64,000 bases of DNA, taken from NCBI GenBank assembly GCA_047967505.1, contig CM106540.1. One strand, written 5' to 3'. The position numbers and the translations under genes are program-made. Positions 35,234 through 45,705 of this stretch are shown piece after piece (positions within the stretch are counted from its first letter, which is position 1; each line of letters begins with the position of its first letter). Origin of the DNA: Dipteris shenzhenensis. Taxonomy: Eukaryota; Polypodiophyta; Polypodiopsida; Gleicheniales. Below the pieces are notes generated by a model. It did no database searches, was not told the origin of the DNA, and saw only the letters and a list, made by a program, of their open reading frames with translations.

Positions 35234-36599
35234 CTTCAGGCATCAGCGTCGTCGATGATAAAGTCTGGGAACACTCTTCGTAACTGGTATACAGATTCCC
35301 ACGTAGCTTTTGATAGATGTAAACCATGCCATGCAACCAATACCGTGGGTATCTTCTGATTGTGTACTTGCATTGTTCCTCGGTCCAGGATTCTTGTTGG
35401 TTTGCGTCCTGCATTATCCTCTATCTCCTAAAACAAAACAACACCCTCGATTAGTGAGTCACCTGTATGCAAAAATTTCTTTAAACAAGAAACACGAAAC
35501 ACTGGGTGCACCTTATAACACTATGGTAATTCTAATTTATAGGCCACCTTGCCTATTCTTTTTAGAATTAACTATGGCTCACAATATTGGGGTGATAACT
35601 TAGCACACTCTCCTGCAATCAAAGACTTAGTGCGAAGGAACTCTGAGAAAAACTTTTTCTCCTTCCTTAAATTCTCTAACAGATATGTTTTCATCCGCAT
35701 ATGCCTTAGCTCTATCCATAGCTTGGCGGATGTTAGCTCTCGCAAGTGCTAGCACTCCCGCATCTGAACGACAAAGTTCGCGGCACTAGGTACTTTCTGA
35801 GGTACTTCAACTGTAGTTGGATTTGCTGGTCTATAACCATAGTTTAGCTCAAACGGACTGAACCCTGTAGAGGAATTTTTCTATCATTGTAGGCAAATTC
35901 TAACAGTGGCAACCACTTGTCCCATGTATGTTGCCTTAATGACACATATGCTCTAAGCATATCCTCTAAAATTTGGTTGATTCTTTCCGTTTGACCATCC
36001 GTTTCTGGGTGATCCCCACTACTCATTCCCAACTCAGACCTTAGTGTCTCAATCACTACAGTCCAAAAATGACTGGTAAATTTGACATCCCTGTCTGACA
36101 CTATGGATTTGGGTAATCCATGCAAATGAAATATATGTTTAATAAACAAATCCGCCACTTGCCGGGCACTAACAGACTCTCTAGTCGGAATGAAGTGAGC
36201 CATCTTGGTAAGACAATCAACTACCACAAGGATAGAATCATATCCACCTTGTGTCATAGGCAAACCTACAATAAAGTCCATGGAAATGCTCTCCCACCTA
36301 CCTAGTGGTATTTCCAAAGGCTGTAAAAGTCCAGGTGGCTTCACTCGCTCTGCCTTACTTACCTGACACGAAAAACGTGTCACATATTCATGAATATGTT
36401 TTTTCATTTTCGGCCAAAAGATATCTCGCTTCACGAGATCATATGTTTTCTCAACTCCTAGATGTCCTGCACATGGGCTATCATCGCATTGTTGAATGAC
36501 TCTCTACCTGAGATCATTCTGATTAGGTACTATTACCTCGCCATTTCTTTTCAGCATACGATCTCTTATGGTATATCTTGCATAAGTTTGGCCTTTTTT
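35234..36599 (-). pseudogene. Chromovirus integrase with C-terminal chromodomain
   Basis: The N-terminal zinc-binding region keeps GHLGVEKTYDLVKRDIFWPK and ...FSCQVSKAERVKPPGLLQPL, but the first Cys of CxxCQ is Arg. The core has SMDFIVGLP, IVSDRDVKFTSHFW and HPETDGQTERINQ, so all three catalytic acids remain. After a frameshift near 35850 the C-terminal domain continues (NSSTGFSPFELNYG, VHPVFRVSCLKKFL). An uninterrupted chromodomain at about 35425-35236 contains TVLVAWHGLHLSKATWESVY. In chromoviruses this domain can direct insertion to heterochromatin. Confidence 0.85.
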
Positions 36600-38205
36600 G
36601 GATGCTAGGTCACCCTTTTCCTCGGGTTTAAATACATGAGCCTTAGGCCAAAGGCTCTAGACGAACTCGTCCACCTTTTGAGTTTCTCTAATCTCGGTCA
36701 TTAAAGCACTTTCTAATACCGTGAAACTCATATTATGCATAATGCGTGACAACGCATCAGCTACTTTATTATCCTTCCCTCTTCAGTACCGAATTGTCAA
36801 GTTAAACTCTTGCATGAGTTCTGCCCACCTAGCTTGGCGGCCACTCAAGTCAGGTTGCTTACAAAAATGTTTCAAAGTATCATGATCAACATCAACATAA
36901 AACTCTGATCCATATAAATAATGTCTCCATGTTTTTAGAGCATGGATATTCTAATTCATGAGTTGGCCAATTTCGTTGAGAGGGAGAAAGCTTCTTGCTT
37001 TCAAAGGCTACTGGCCTTCCCTATTGGAGGAGAACTGCTCCTACCGCAATGCCACTTGCGTCGGTTTCAAGGAAAAACGATTTCTGGGGATCAACTATTT
37101 TTAACACTAGTCCTGAGACCATAGCTTGTTTGATGGTGTTAAAACTTTCTTGTTGATTCTGTCCCCATATAAAAGGTACTTTATTTGAGGTCAGATCAGT
37201 TAATGGCGATACTATTTTGGAATATCCTTTGATATGTCTTCAATAAAATTGGACAAATCCCAAGAATGATCACAAAGTGGTCAAATTCTAAGGGATAGGC
37301 CAAGTCAATATCGCAGCCACTTTCTTTAGATCCATTTCTACCCCCTCAGGAGTAATAATGGATTCTAAACATTCAAGTCTTACCATACATAGTACAGTTT
37401 TCTTTTTATTTACATAAAGACTGGCTTTCCTCAAAGTATTGAACACTATTCTTAAGTGTTCGTGATGCTCAGCAATACTTTTGCTGAAAACAAGAATGTC
37501 ATCAATAAAATGTACTACAAACTTTCCGATATACGGGCGTAGTAAATCGTTCATAAGCATGACGAATGTAGCTGGAGCATTGGTAAGTCCAAACGGCATT
37601 ACCAAGAACTCATAATGTCCAAACGTGCTTCTAAAAGCAGTTTTATGCACATCCTTGGCTCGAATACAGATCTGATGGTAGCCACATTTAAGATCTATCT
37701 TACTGAAAATTATGGCCCCATGTAACACATCTAGCAAATCATCGATCCGGGCCATCAGATACCTGTGCTTAATAGTGATATTATTCAATGCTCTGTAATC
37801 TATACAGAGGCAAAAAGTATCATCTTTCTTTTTTTTTAATATCACTAGCGAAGCAAAAGGTGAGAAACTGGGTTGAATCTGCCCCAGCTTGAGGTATTCT
37901 TCCAGTTGTCTTCGCACCTCCGCTTCTTCAGTAAAACTTAACCTATAGGGAGGTCTATTTACAGGTTCTGCCCCCGGGATTAGTTCAATCTTATACTGAA
38001 CATTCCGCTTTGGAGGTAACCCATAAGGTAACTCATCCCTAAAACAATCAGAGAACTCCTTTGCTATTTGATCAGCCAACTTGGCCATGTCTCCATTTTG
38101 GGTAACATCAGTGCCAGTTGAAGGACCATCAATCGTCTCTACCGATGCTATATAAAGAAACATAAAATCTTCTTGAGCTTTTTGAACTTCCATTACGGAA
38201 ACCAA
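36600..38205 (-). pseudogene. Chromovirus reverse transcriptase and RNase H
   Basis: The long open frame 37288-38205 (305 residues) carries RT with PPYRLSFTEEAEVRRQLEEY, IDYRALNNITIKHRY, KIDLKCGYHQ, FGLTNAPATF and the catalytic FIDDILVFS block. A TAG ends it, and the RNase H region follows through several stops (TGA, TGA, TAG) with FLETDASGIAVGA and the KKLSPSQRNWPTHELE block. Near 36950 an 11-base deletion relative to the 61-62 kb copy shifts the frame. The four stops shared with that copy are described among the findings. Confidence 0.88.
36832..37731 (-). repeat. Inverted duplication block A, copy 1
   Basis: This 900-bp piece of chromovirus RT and RNase H recurs inverted at 61195-62105, about 98 percent identical by eye, with an 11-base length difference. 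It shares four stop codons with that copy. In the second copy it is joined directly to block B. Confidence 0.93.
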
Positions 38206-39232
38206 CAGTCCTTGAGGTATATCTTTTTCACCTCATAAGACATATAGCACATCATTCATCTTGAATTGATAAATGTGCTTTTTTCAATCTATGGCTCGAT
38301 TCTTCCTAGAATGCCAAGCCTTACCTAGGGCTATATCTGCGTGAGCAAGCTAAATTGTCATTTCAAACTCAAGCTTCTCTGTATAGTCCTGAATTCGAAG
38401 TTCCAACAGGGTAACCCTTTGGTCCCATACTTCAATTGAACTTTCGTCTGCCATTCTGACTGTATTTGCATAGTTAGATGGGCTAGTTTTTAATTTCAGC
38501 CTCTTTACAAGCTTGGAGTTAATTACATTATGCGTTGACACTGAGTCAACAACACAATGATATCATGATTGTCTACTTGCCCTTTTATCTTAATCAACTC
38601 CGTATCGTTAAAGGCTGTATACCTCGTTGTTGCGGGCTTTGATAGGATATTATCAGGTGCATTGTTTACTAGCTTAGCAACAGACACACATAACAAAACA
38701 GGTACTGACCTTTGAGAAGATCCCGCTAGCTGAATCTGCATTTGTTTTGCTCTGGGACTCTCCTCCATTTCCACGTCGCATTCTCAGAACACCATCTCAG
38801 CCATCTGATGATCCTTGTTTCGTGGACAATCTTTCCACTGATGAGGCTGAAGGCATCCAAAACACTGTCTCTTCGCTTTTTCTCTTTGCTCTGGGTTCAA
38901 AGAAGACTTCGACCAAGCCCGAGCTGCCATTGGTGTTGCTTTTCTTTTCACCCCAATGGTGGTACTTGGTTTAGGAGTCTCAACTGGCTTCGCCTGCTTG
39001 GCTTGACCACTAGGCTGTGAGGCACTCCCTTTGCTAATCCACTTCTTCTTAAACCCAGTTTTCTTTGGGTACTCATACCGAGTCCCAACCTGCATAAACC
39101 CACTTGGTCTGTTCCCTTTGGCATCCTCATAGTTCAGGGCTATGGCAATCGCTTCATCTAGCGTTTTTGCATACTTAGCCCAAACTTCCATCTTGATCCG
39201 ATCATTCAGTCCAAAGATAAAATCTTCTTGCC
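38206..39232 (-). pseudogene. Chromovirus gag C-terminal part and protease
   Basis: Gag from about 39232 reads FIFGLNDRIKMEVWAKYAKT then a basic region, and a zinc knuckle at about 38825-38865 (CFGCLQPHQWKDC, short CX2CX3HX4C form). The protease region at 38350-38774 is split by a frameshift near 38540. Its active-site block reads DSVSTHNVI, so the Gly of the usual DSG is Val. The function would be particle assembly and polyprotein processing; this copy cannot do either. Confidence 0.8.
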
Positions 39233-41672
39233 ATCAACCATGCGTAATCAACCATGCAGAGCATATCCGATGGTGACAATACTTTGCACGCATCTGAACG
39301 TAGTTGAAACAGACTTGCGTGCAAAGTGGAGCCCTCATCTGATAAGTACTTGTTTGATTAACACACTTAGGACCATGTTTTTTCATGGTTGTGCATGACA
39401 CTAAGGCAAAAACGGTGTTTTATGCTTGATCGACAATGCAAAGCATATCCGATGGGCACAATACTTTGCACACACCTTCAACTAGATGGAATTGACTTAC
39501 ATGCAAAGTGGCACTCCCATCCCATAAGTGCTTGATCGGGTAACATACCTAGCAGCGTGTTTTTTACGGATGTGCATGACACTAGGGCAAAAATAGTATT
39601 TAATGCTCGATCGACCATGCAAAGGATATCCGATGGGCACAACACTTTTCGTACGCCTCAACCTAGGTGGTATTGAAATGTTCTCAAAGAGGCACACCCA
39701 TCCGATAAGTACTTGGTCAGATAACACACCTAAGGGCGTGTTTTTTTGCGGATGTGCATATCACTAGAGAAAAAATGGTGTATAAGGCGTGATTGACCAT
39801 GCAAAGCATATCCGATGGTGACAATACTTTGCACACACCTCAACGTAGTTGAAAAAAACTTGCGGGCAAAGTGGAGCCCCCATCCGATAAGTACTTGTTT
39901 GAATAACACACCTAGGACCGTGTTTTTTCCTCGTTTTTTCATGGTTGTGCATGACACTAAGGCAAAATCGGTGTTTTATGCTTGATCGACAATGCAAAGC
40001 ATATCCGATGGGCACAATACTTTGCACACACCTTCAACTAGGTGGAATTGAATTATATGCAAAGTGGCACGCTCATCCCATAAGTGCTTGATTGGATAAC
40101 ATACCTAGCAGCGTGTTTTTTTACGGATGTGCATGACACTAGAGCAAAAATAGTATTTAATGCTCGATCGACCATGCAAAGGATATCCGATGGGCACAAC
40201 ACTTTTAATAGTTGAATTGGACTTGTGTGCAAACTGGAGCCCCCATCCGATAAGTACTTGTTTGATTAAGACACCTAGGACCGTGTTTTTTCATGGTTGT
40301 GCATGACACTAAGGCAAAAACATTGTTTTATGCTTGATCGACAATGCAAAGCATATCTGATGGCCACAATACTTTGCACACACCTTCAACTAGATGGAAT
40401 TGACTTACATGCAAAGTGGCACTCCCATCCCATAAGTGCTTGATCGGATAACATACCTAACAGCGTGTTTTTTTATGGATGTGCATGACACTAGAGCAAA
40501 AATAGTATTTATTGCTCGATCGATCATGCAAAGGATATCCGATGGGCACAACACTTTTCGTATGCCTCAACCTAGGTGGTATTGAAATGTTCTCAAAGAG
40601 GCACACCCATCCGATAGGTACTTGGTCAGACAACACACCTAAGGGCGTGTTTTTTTGTGGATGTGCATATCACTCGGGAAAAAATGGTGTGTAATGCGTG
40701 ATTGACCATGCAAAGCAAATCCGATGGTGACAATACTTTGCACGCACCTCAACGTAGTTGAAACGGACTTGCGTGCAAAGTGGAGCTCCCATCCGATAAG
40801 TACTTGTTTGAATAACACACCTAGGGCTGTGTTTTTATATGGTTGTGCATGACCCTAAGGCAAAAACGATGTTTTATACTTGATCCACAATGCAAAGCAT
40901 ATCCGATGGGCACAATACTTTGCACACACCTTCAACCAGGTGGAATTGACTTACATGCAAAGTGGCATTCCCATCACATAAGTACTTGATCGGATAACAC
41001 ACCTAGCAGCGTGTTTTTTTTACAGATGTGCATGACACTAGAGCAAAAATAGTATTTAATGCTCGATCGACCATGCAAAGCATATCCAATGGGAACAATA
41101 CTTTTCCTACGCCTTAACCTAGGTGGTATTGAAATTTTGTCAAAGAGGCACACCCATCTGTAAGTACTTGGTCAAATAACATACCTAAGGGTGTGTTTTT
41201 TTGCAGATGTGCATATCACTACGGGAAGAACGTTATATAATGCGTAATCGACCATGCAAAGCATATCCGATGGTGACAATCCTTTGCATGCATCTCAACC
41301 TAGTTGAAATGGACTTGCGTGAAAAGTGGAGCCCCCATCCAATAAGTACTTGTTTGATTAACACACTTAGGACTGTGTTTTTTCATGGTTGTGCATGACA
41401 CTAAGGCAAAAATGGTGTTTTATGCTTGATCGACAATGCAAAGCATATCTGATGGGAACAATACTTTGCACACACCTTCAACTAGGTGGAATTTACTTAC
41501 ATGCAAAATGGCACACCCATCCCATAAGTGCTTGATTGGATAACATACCTAGCAAGCTCGTGTTTTTTTACGGATGTGCATGACACTAGAGCAAAAATAG
41601 TATTTAATGCTCGATCGACCATGCAAAGGATAACTTGGTGTGTCCATCTGATGAGTACTTGATCGGATAACT
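39233..41672 (-). repeat. ~181-bp satellite array, inverted, three-monomer cycle
   Basis: This is the same satellite family as 17.06-20.07 kb in opposite orientation. The GTGCAT marker falls at 39391, 39572, 39754, 39947, 40129, 40299, 40481, 40663, 40845, 41028, 41209, 41391 and 41575, mostly 181-184 apart. Read left to right the types are A (GGACCGTG...GTGCATGAC), E (AGCAGCGTG...GATGTGCATGAC) and F (AAGGGCGTG...GTGCATATC). The order is A-E-F-A-E-A-E-F-A-E-F-A-E, so one F is missing near 40200. The larger unit is about 545 bp. Confidence 0.93.
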
Positions 41673-41760
41673 TCTCCCACCAATAAATTAAGTACTAATT
41701 AAAAATTATAATAAATGAGTAGATTATTAAAAAGAGACTAATATTTATGCAATTGTTACT

Positions 41761-42354
41761 ACTGCAGCTTGCTTGCGAAGGACTCTCACAAAGGAGATGG
41801 CTATAGATTTTGTTCCAGGGATGGATGTGATTTTATGTAGCAAAAGAGAAGTAGTTGCATTTGCTACAATCCATGATAGTGATCCCAATTCAGGTTGCCA
41901 CTTTCGAAAACTTGGCGAAGATAAGGTGGCAGTTACTGTATCAAAGATTCTTAGCGCACATGTTGTGCTAAAGTATAAATGTGGAGATATGGAAACACTT
42001 GGAGATGTTATGCCCTACAATACATCCAACAAATCATTTATAGCATGGGACACAGATGAGACTTATGCAACATACATTATCAAGAATACAAAGTGCACCA
42101 CCTTGGATTTTACTATAGGGGACATTCTACAAATGAGATCATTTGCAAATAAGACTGTAGCTGAAGGTGAAGTATTGGGATTTGAACAAGTGGAGCAATG
42201 GTCATTTGCACAGATGAGGATTCTAAAAGTCACTGATGATGGTATGGTTGATAACATAACATCCTTATGTGATCCCTACTATGAGGTAGGCAAGAATATG
42301 AGATGGAGCATGCAATTTTTAAACATGAGAAAGAGGCACGTGGCCATGTGCTAG
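41761..42354 (+). pseudogene. N-terminal part of DUF7869-like gene (DUF8039-like domain)
   Basis: The frame follows a good intron-end signal (TTACTACTGCAG, ending 41767); the first ATG is at 41797. Residues read PGMDVILCSKREVVAFATIH, then GCHFRKLGEDKVAVTVSKIL, then SFIAWDTDE. The layout, with a Cys and a VAxATIxDSDP strand, a KVxVxVSKI strand and a final WD, resembles DUF8039 domains of plant transposon-related proteins. That is inference. A second domain (IIKNTKCTTLDFTIGDILQM) follows. A frameshift near 42295 moves the coding frame into the next segment. Upstream exons, if any, would lie in or beyond the satellite. Confidence 0.55.
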
Positions 42355-42896
42355 GCTCTATCACTTCAAATGTGGATGATTTCAATATACTCAATTATAG
42401 AAGTGACATCTTATCTGGAGTGGATGAGTTCATTGGTTCCGAGAAACAAAATGATCTTAGAAGCGAAGCCTTATCTGGGGTGGATGAATTCTTGCACAAT
42501 GAGAAGGGCAAAGGCTTCAATAGCGATGTCTTGTCAAGTGTGGATTAGTTCATGCATATTAACAAACCTAGTGTCAATCAAGCTTGTGGATTTGTGAAAG
42601 CCATGCAAGATGTCCCAATGAGTGATGTTCTCTCAGGAGTGGAAGAGTTTCAAGGTTCTCAATACTCTCGTAGAATATTGAATTCATTGAATGGTCCTAA
42701 GAGTATGTTAAAAACGAGAATGAGATCAACAGAGGATTATTCAATATTTAACTTTGATTGTGATATGGACAAGGATGCAACGACCAATCATGGATGCTTG
42801 GTTACAAACAAATGTGAGGAGAAGAAGTGCATAAATACAGATAACAACGTGCACGAGGAACGAAAACGGTCATACATATGCATGAAGAGAAAGTGA
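42303..42896 (+). pseudogene. Repeat-bearing middle part of the DUF7869-like gene
   Basis: The shifted frame carries a 20-residue tandem repeat with core LSGVDEF. Units start at 42402, 42462 and 42522 (exactly 60 bp apart) and a fourth lies at 42621. The third unit has GAG changed to TAG at 42546-42548, a simple nonsense mutation since both neighbours keep GAG or GAA. The rest is acidic and basic low-complexity sequence ending RKRSYICMKRK. The repeats suggest short linear binding motifs in a disordered linker. I know of no family with this repeat. Confidence 0.55.
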
Positions 42897-42960
42897 ATCC
42901 AGGCAAATCCACAAAAGCAACCAAAGAGGAAGAGAGTAATGAAGGAGGAGAACATGTTAA

Positions 42961-44310
42961 ATGCATTGGGATATCTATGTTGCAAGTGAAGATGTATGCA
43001 CTTCATTGATCTTGCAGACATCAGGAAATGTAGAGGACACATGTGGCAAAGAAGAGGAAGCGAAAGAAATGAATGGCAATAAAAGGCTAAGTTCAAGACA
43101 AAAGGTAAAACCTCTCATAAATGGAAAAAGGATTTGCAATAAGGCATATCGCAATATTACTGGATTATCCCATGGTACATATTGGGATTTAGTCACCAAG
43201 GCAAAGGGCGGCAACAAATTTAGCATTCACGGTAATAGAGGAAGGTCCAAATCAAGAATCTCAACTGTTAGGGTAGTAGCAATTTTGCAAGACTTCATAC
43301 ATGAAAATGCTTTACCTCAACCCCATATATCTACCAAACTCCCTAACGGTGACACAATCACTGAAATGCACCTTCTAATGGGCTTGACAAAGCTTGAAGT
43401 ATTTGACTCTATTGCAAAAAAGCAAAGGCAAAGAGGGGATGCCGTAGCTTCTTCTCATACTTTGTATACTCTTTGGAAGAAGAACTTTGGATATGTAAAA
43501 TTCCCAAGGAGGCAAAAAATGTCAAAGTGCAATGTCTGTGATGATTTAAAGCGAGCGATTGAGAGTGCAATATGTCCAAATCAAAGGGAATTATACAAAA
43601 AAAACCGAAAATCTCATCATGATCTTATTCAACATTCTAGACAAAAATATGCATTTTGGAAGGAACAAGCTATTTCGCATCCCCATGACTACATGTGCCT
43701 TATTGTAGATGGCATGGATCAGAATATAACAACATTGCCTCGTTTTGTTGCCACTCCACCTAAATTACAAGGAAAGCACTTTCTAAAGACACATCTATGT
43801 GGAGTGTTAGTGCATGGAATTAAGTTCTTTGCAGATATATGGATTGATTCCTTGCATCTACATGATAGCAATCAAGTTGTAACATCTATTATGAAGGCAA
43901 TTCGCAATATACATGCAGAAAAAGGTCGCCTACCACCGACTTTGAGAATACAAGCTAATAATTGCTGGCGAGAAAATAAGAATGTACTCATGTTTGCATT
44001 CTGCTCCATGCTAGTTGCTCATCGAATCTTCAATGAGGTCGAATGTGGATTTTTGTATGTTGGGCATACACATGAGGATATCGATCAGGTTTTTAGCATA
44101 GTCTCAAGGGAGCTTAAATGCAAGGATGTGGAGACAATAGATGACTTGGTAAGAAGATGTGGCAGGCAAGTTGGTGGACGTAAGGAAAGTATAGTATGTG
44201 AGAGGCTCGAAAGAATGTATGATTGGAAGAGCTTCATTCTACCTTTCATACAAACGGGTGGTGATGCATTGATAGGTCATACCAATCCACACTACTTTTT
44301 TTTTTTTTAA
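42961..44310 (+). pseudogene. DUF7869-like core domain
   Basis: The 449-codon frame begins near 42961, but true exon entry may be the AG at about 43019 before ACATCAGGAAATG. Residues ~60-130 are a basic region with a helical repressor-like feel. SKCNVCDDLKRAI is a Cys-x2-Cys motif. The core has DYMCLIVDGMDQNITTLPRF, THLCGVLVHGIKFFADIW, LRIQANNCWRENKNVLMFAF and FLYVGHTHEDIDQVFS. I associate these blocks with Pfam DUF7869, found in transposon-like genes of animals and plants. Acidic residues in DGMDQ and HEDID could be metal ligands of an RNase H-like fold; the middle block has ANN where I recall a DN. It ends at a T13 run (44297-44309). Confidence 0.65.
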
Positions 44311-45172
44311 AAGATGAAAAACCTGTAATGCAATGGCAACATTATTCTCATGATACAAAATGGGAACCTGAAGAACCTTACAATCTCTTAACTTCAATTC
44401 CCAGCAAGGAAAGGTATCCAACATGGGCTCCTATACAAGAATTCAATGAGAGGTCTAACTGTGAAATAGAAGGATTAAAAGCATTTATTACATACAAAGA
44501 GGAAATGCTCCGAAGATATCTTGATTCGAAGCCTACTTGGAGAGAACACACTACCACTGTAATTAACAAGACACGAAATTTAATAAGGGACCTTGAGAGA
44601 ATGCGAGGCTCAAAGGATGTCAAGGAAGAATGCAATATGTTTTGGCCAAATGTTCATAACGATTTGCACCCAGCTCCAGTCTTTGAAAATGAATTTGTAT
44701 CATTACTCCCACGTCCATATTGTGGACCGAAGAAGAGAGAGTTTATGCCACAAGTAGATATAGAGGTCGATTGTTTTGTTATGGTTCGGCCATCGGATGA
44801 TGAATATGAGAATGTAAAGTTTTGGGTTGCAAAAGTAGTTGATGTGCAAAGAGATGACCAAGGGAGAGCTACAACATTTACAGCGGTATGGTATGAGCCA
44901 AAGGCAGGAAGGAGAATATGGATAACAACACATTGTATACTAATTGTATAATGAAGGAGTGGGTCCCAAATGATGAAGCGGTCTCTCAAGTTTCGACGGA
45001 GACAATCATAGTGTCTTGGCATTCAAGGGCAAAGAAATCAAAGAAGCGCATGGGATATGAGGTAGAAGGAAAAATAAAAATACCACAGCAAACTATTTTG
45101 CATATACACGAATTTTTAAGGATGCTCGCCATGGAGGAAGTAGGAGACAGCGCAAATGAAGAATGTCCATGA
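44311..45172 (+). pseudogene. C-terminal part of the DUF7869-like gene (BAH-like region)
   Basis: Past the T-run the +1 frame reads on at once with KDEKPVMQWQHYSHDTKWEP, so a homopolymer length change is the only break. The frame to 44951 contains a coiled region, then DIEVDCFVMVRPSDDEYENV and KFWVAKVVDVQRDDQGRATT leading to TAVWYEP. This strand pattern resembles BAH or other chromatin-reader-like domains. Another frameshift near 44910 leads into the last frame (44918-45172), which ends EECP-stop. The layout fits a protein that handles DNA or chromatin. Confidence 0.6.
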
Positions 45173-45279
45173 TTAAAGCTTTGTATTGAAGTCCATTGAA
45201 GGATTTTATTTGGGTACTAGGCCAGAAGCCAATCCAAGACAATTATAATCAGAGTCATCACCTCCTATGTCAAATGAGA

Positions 45280-45705
45280 GTCAAAATATGCACTGGATGT
45301 CACCCAAGGGTACCTGCTTGCCAAGACAATAAGGAGTTAATGCAGATGGCACCTGGCAAGGGACTATCACATTGAGCAATAAGACAATGGGGAGTCAATG
45401 CACCCAAGGGGCAAGGCTTGGCAAGACAACTTTTGGGAATTAATGCAGATGTGGCACCTGTATTTTGCACTGGATGTCACCCAAGGGTCAAGGCTTGGCA
45501 AGACAATAGGGAGTAATGCATATGGCACCTGGCAAGGGACTATCGCATTGAGCAATAAGACAATGGGGAGTCAATGCACCCAAGGGGCAAGGCTTGGCAA
45601 GACAAGTCGGAGTCAAATTATGCAAATGGCACCTGGCAAGGGACTGTCGTGACATTGAGCAATAAGACAATGGGGAGTCAAATTATGCAGATGGCACGAA
45701 TTAAG
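45280..45705. repeat. Irregular tandem repeat with GGCAAGGCTTGGCAAGACAA
   Basis: Blocks containing ATGGCACCTGGCAAGGGACT, CATTGAGCAATAAGACAATG and CACCCAAGGGGCAAGGCTTG recur in tandem. The GGCACCTGGCAAGG word lies near 45346, 45526 and 45629, so the spacing is about 180 then 103. It starts roughly 110 bases after the end of the DUF7869-like frame. No gene is present. Confidence 0.8.

Larger units (their letters stand above)
35234..39232 (-). mobile_element. Gypsy chromovirus, 5'-truncated by satellite
   Basis: On the minus strand the order is partial gag with zinc knuckle, protease, RT, RNase H, integrase, chromodomain: a Ty3/gypsy chromovirus. Gag is cut at about 39232, where satellite begins without a gap. 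After the chromodomain stop (about 35236) a purine run precedes TGTTATGC at about 35223, a likely 3' LTR start, but only some 70 bases of it remain. Stops and frameshifts disable the element. Confidence 0.9.
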
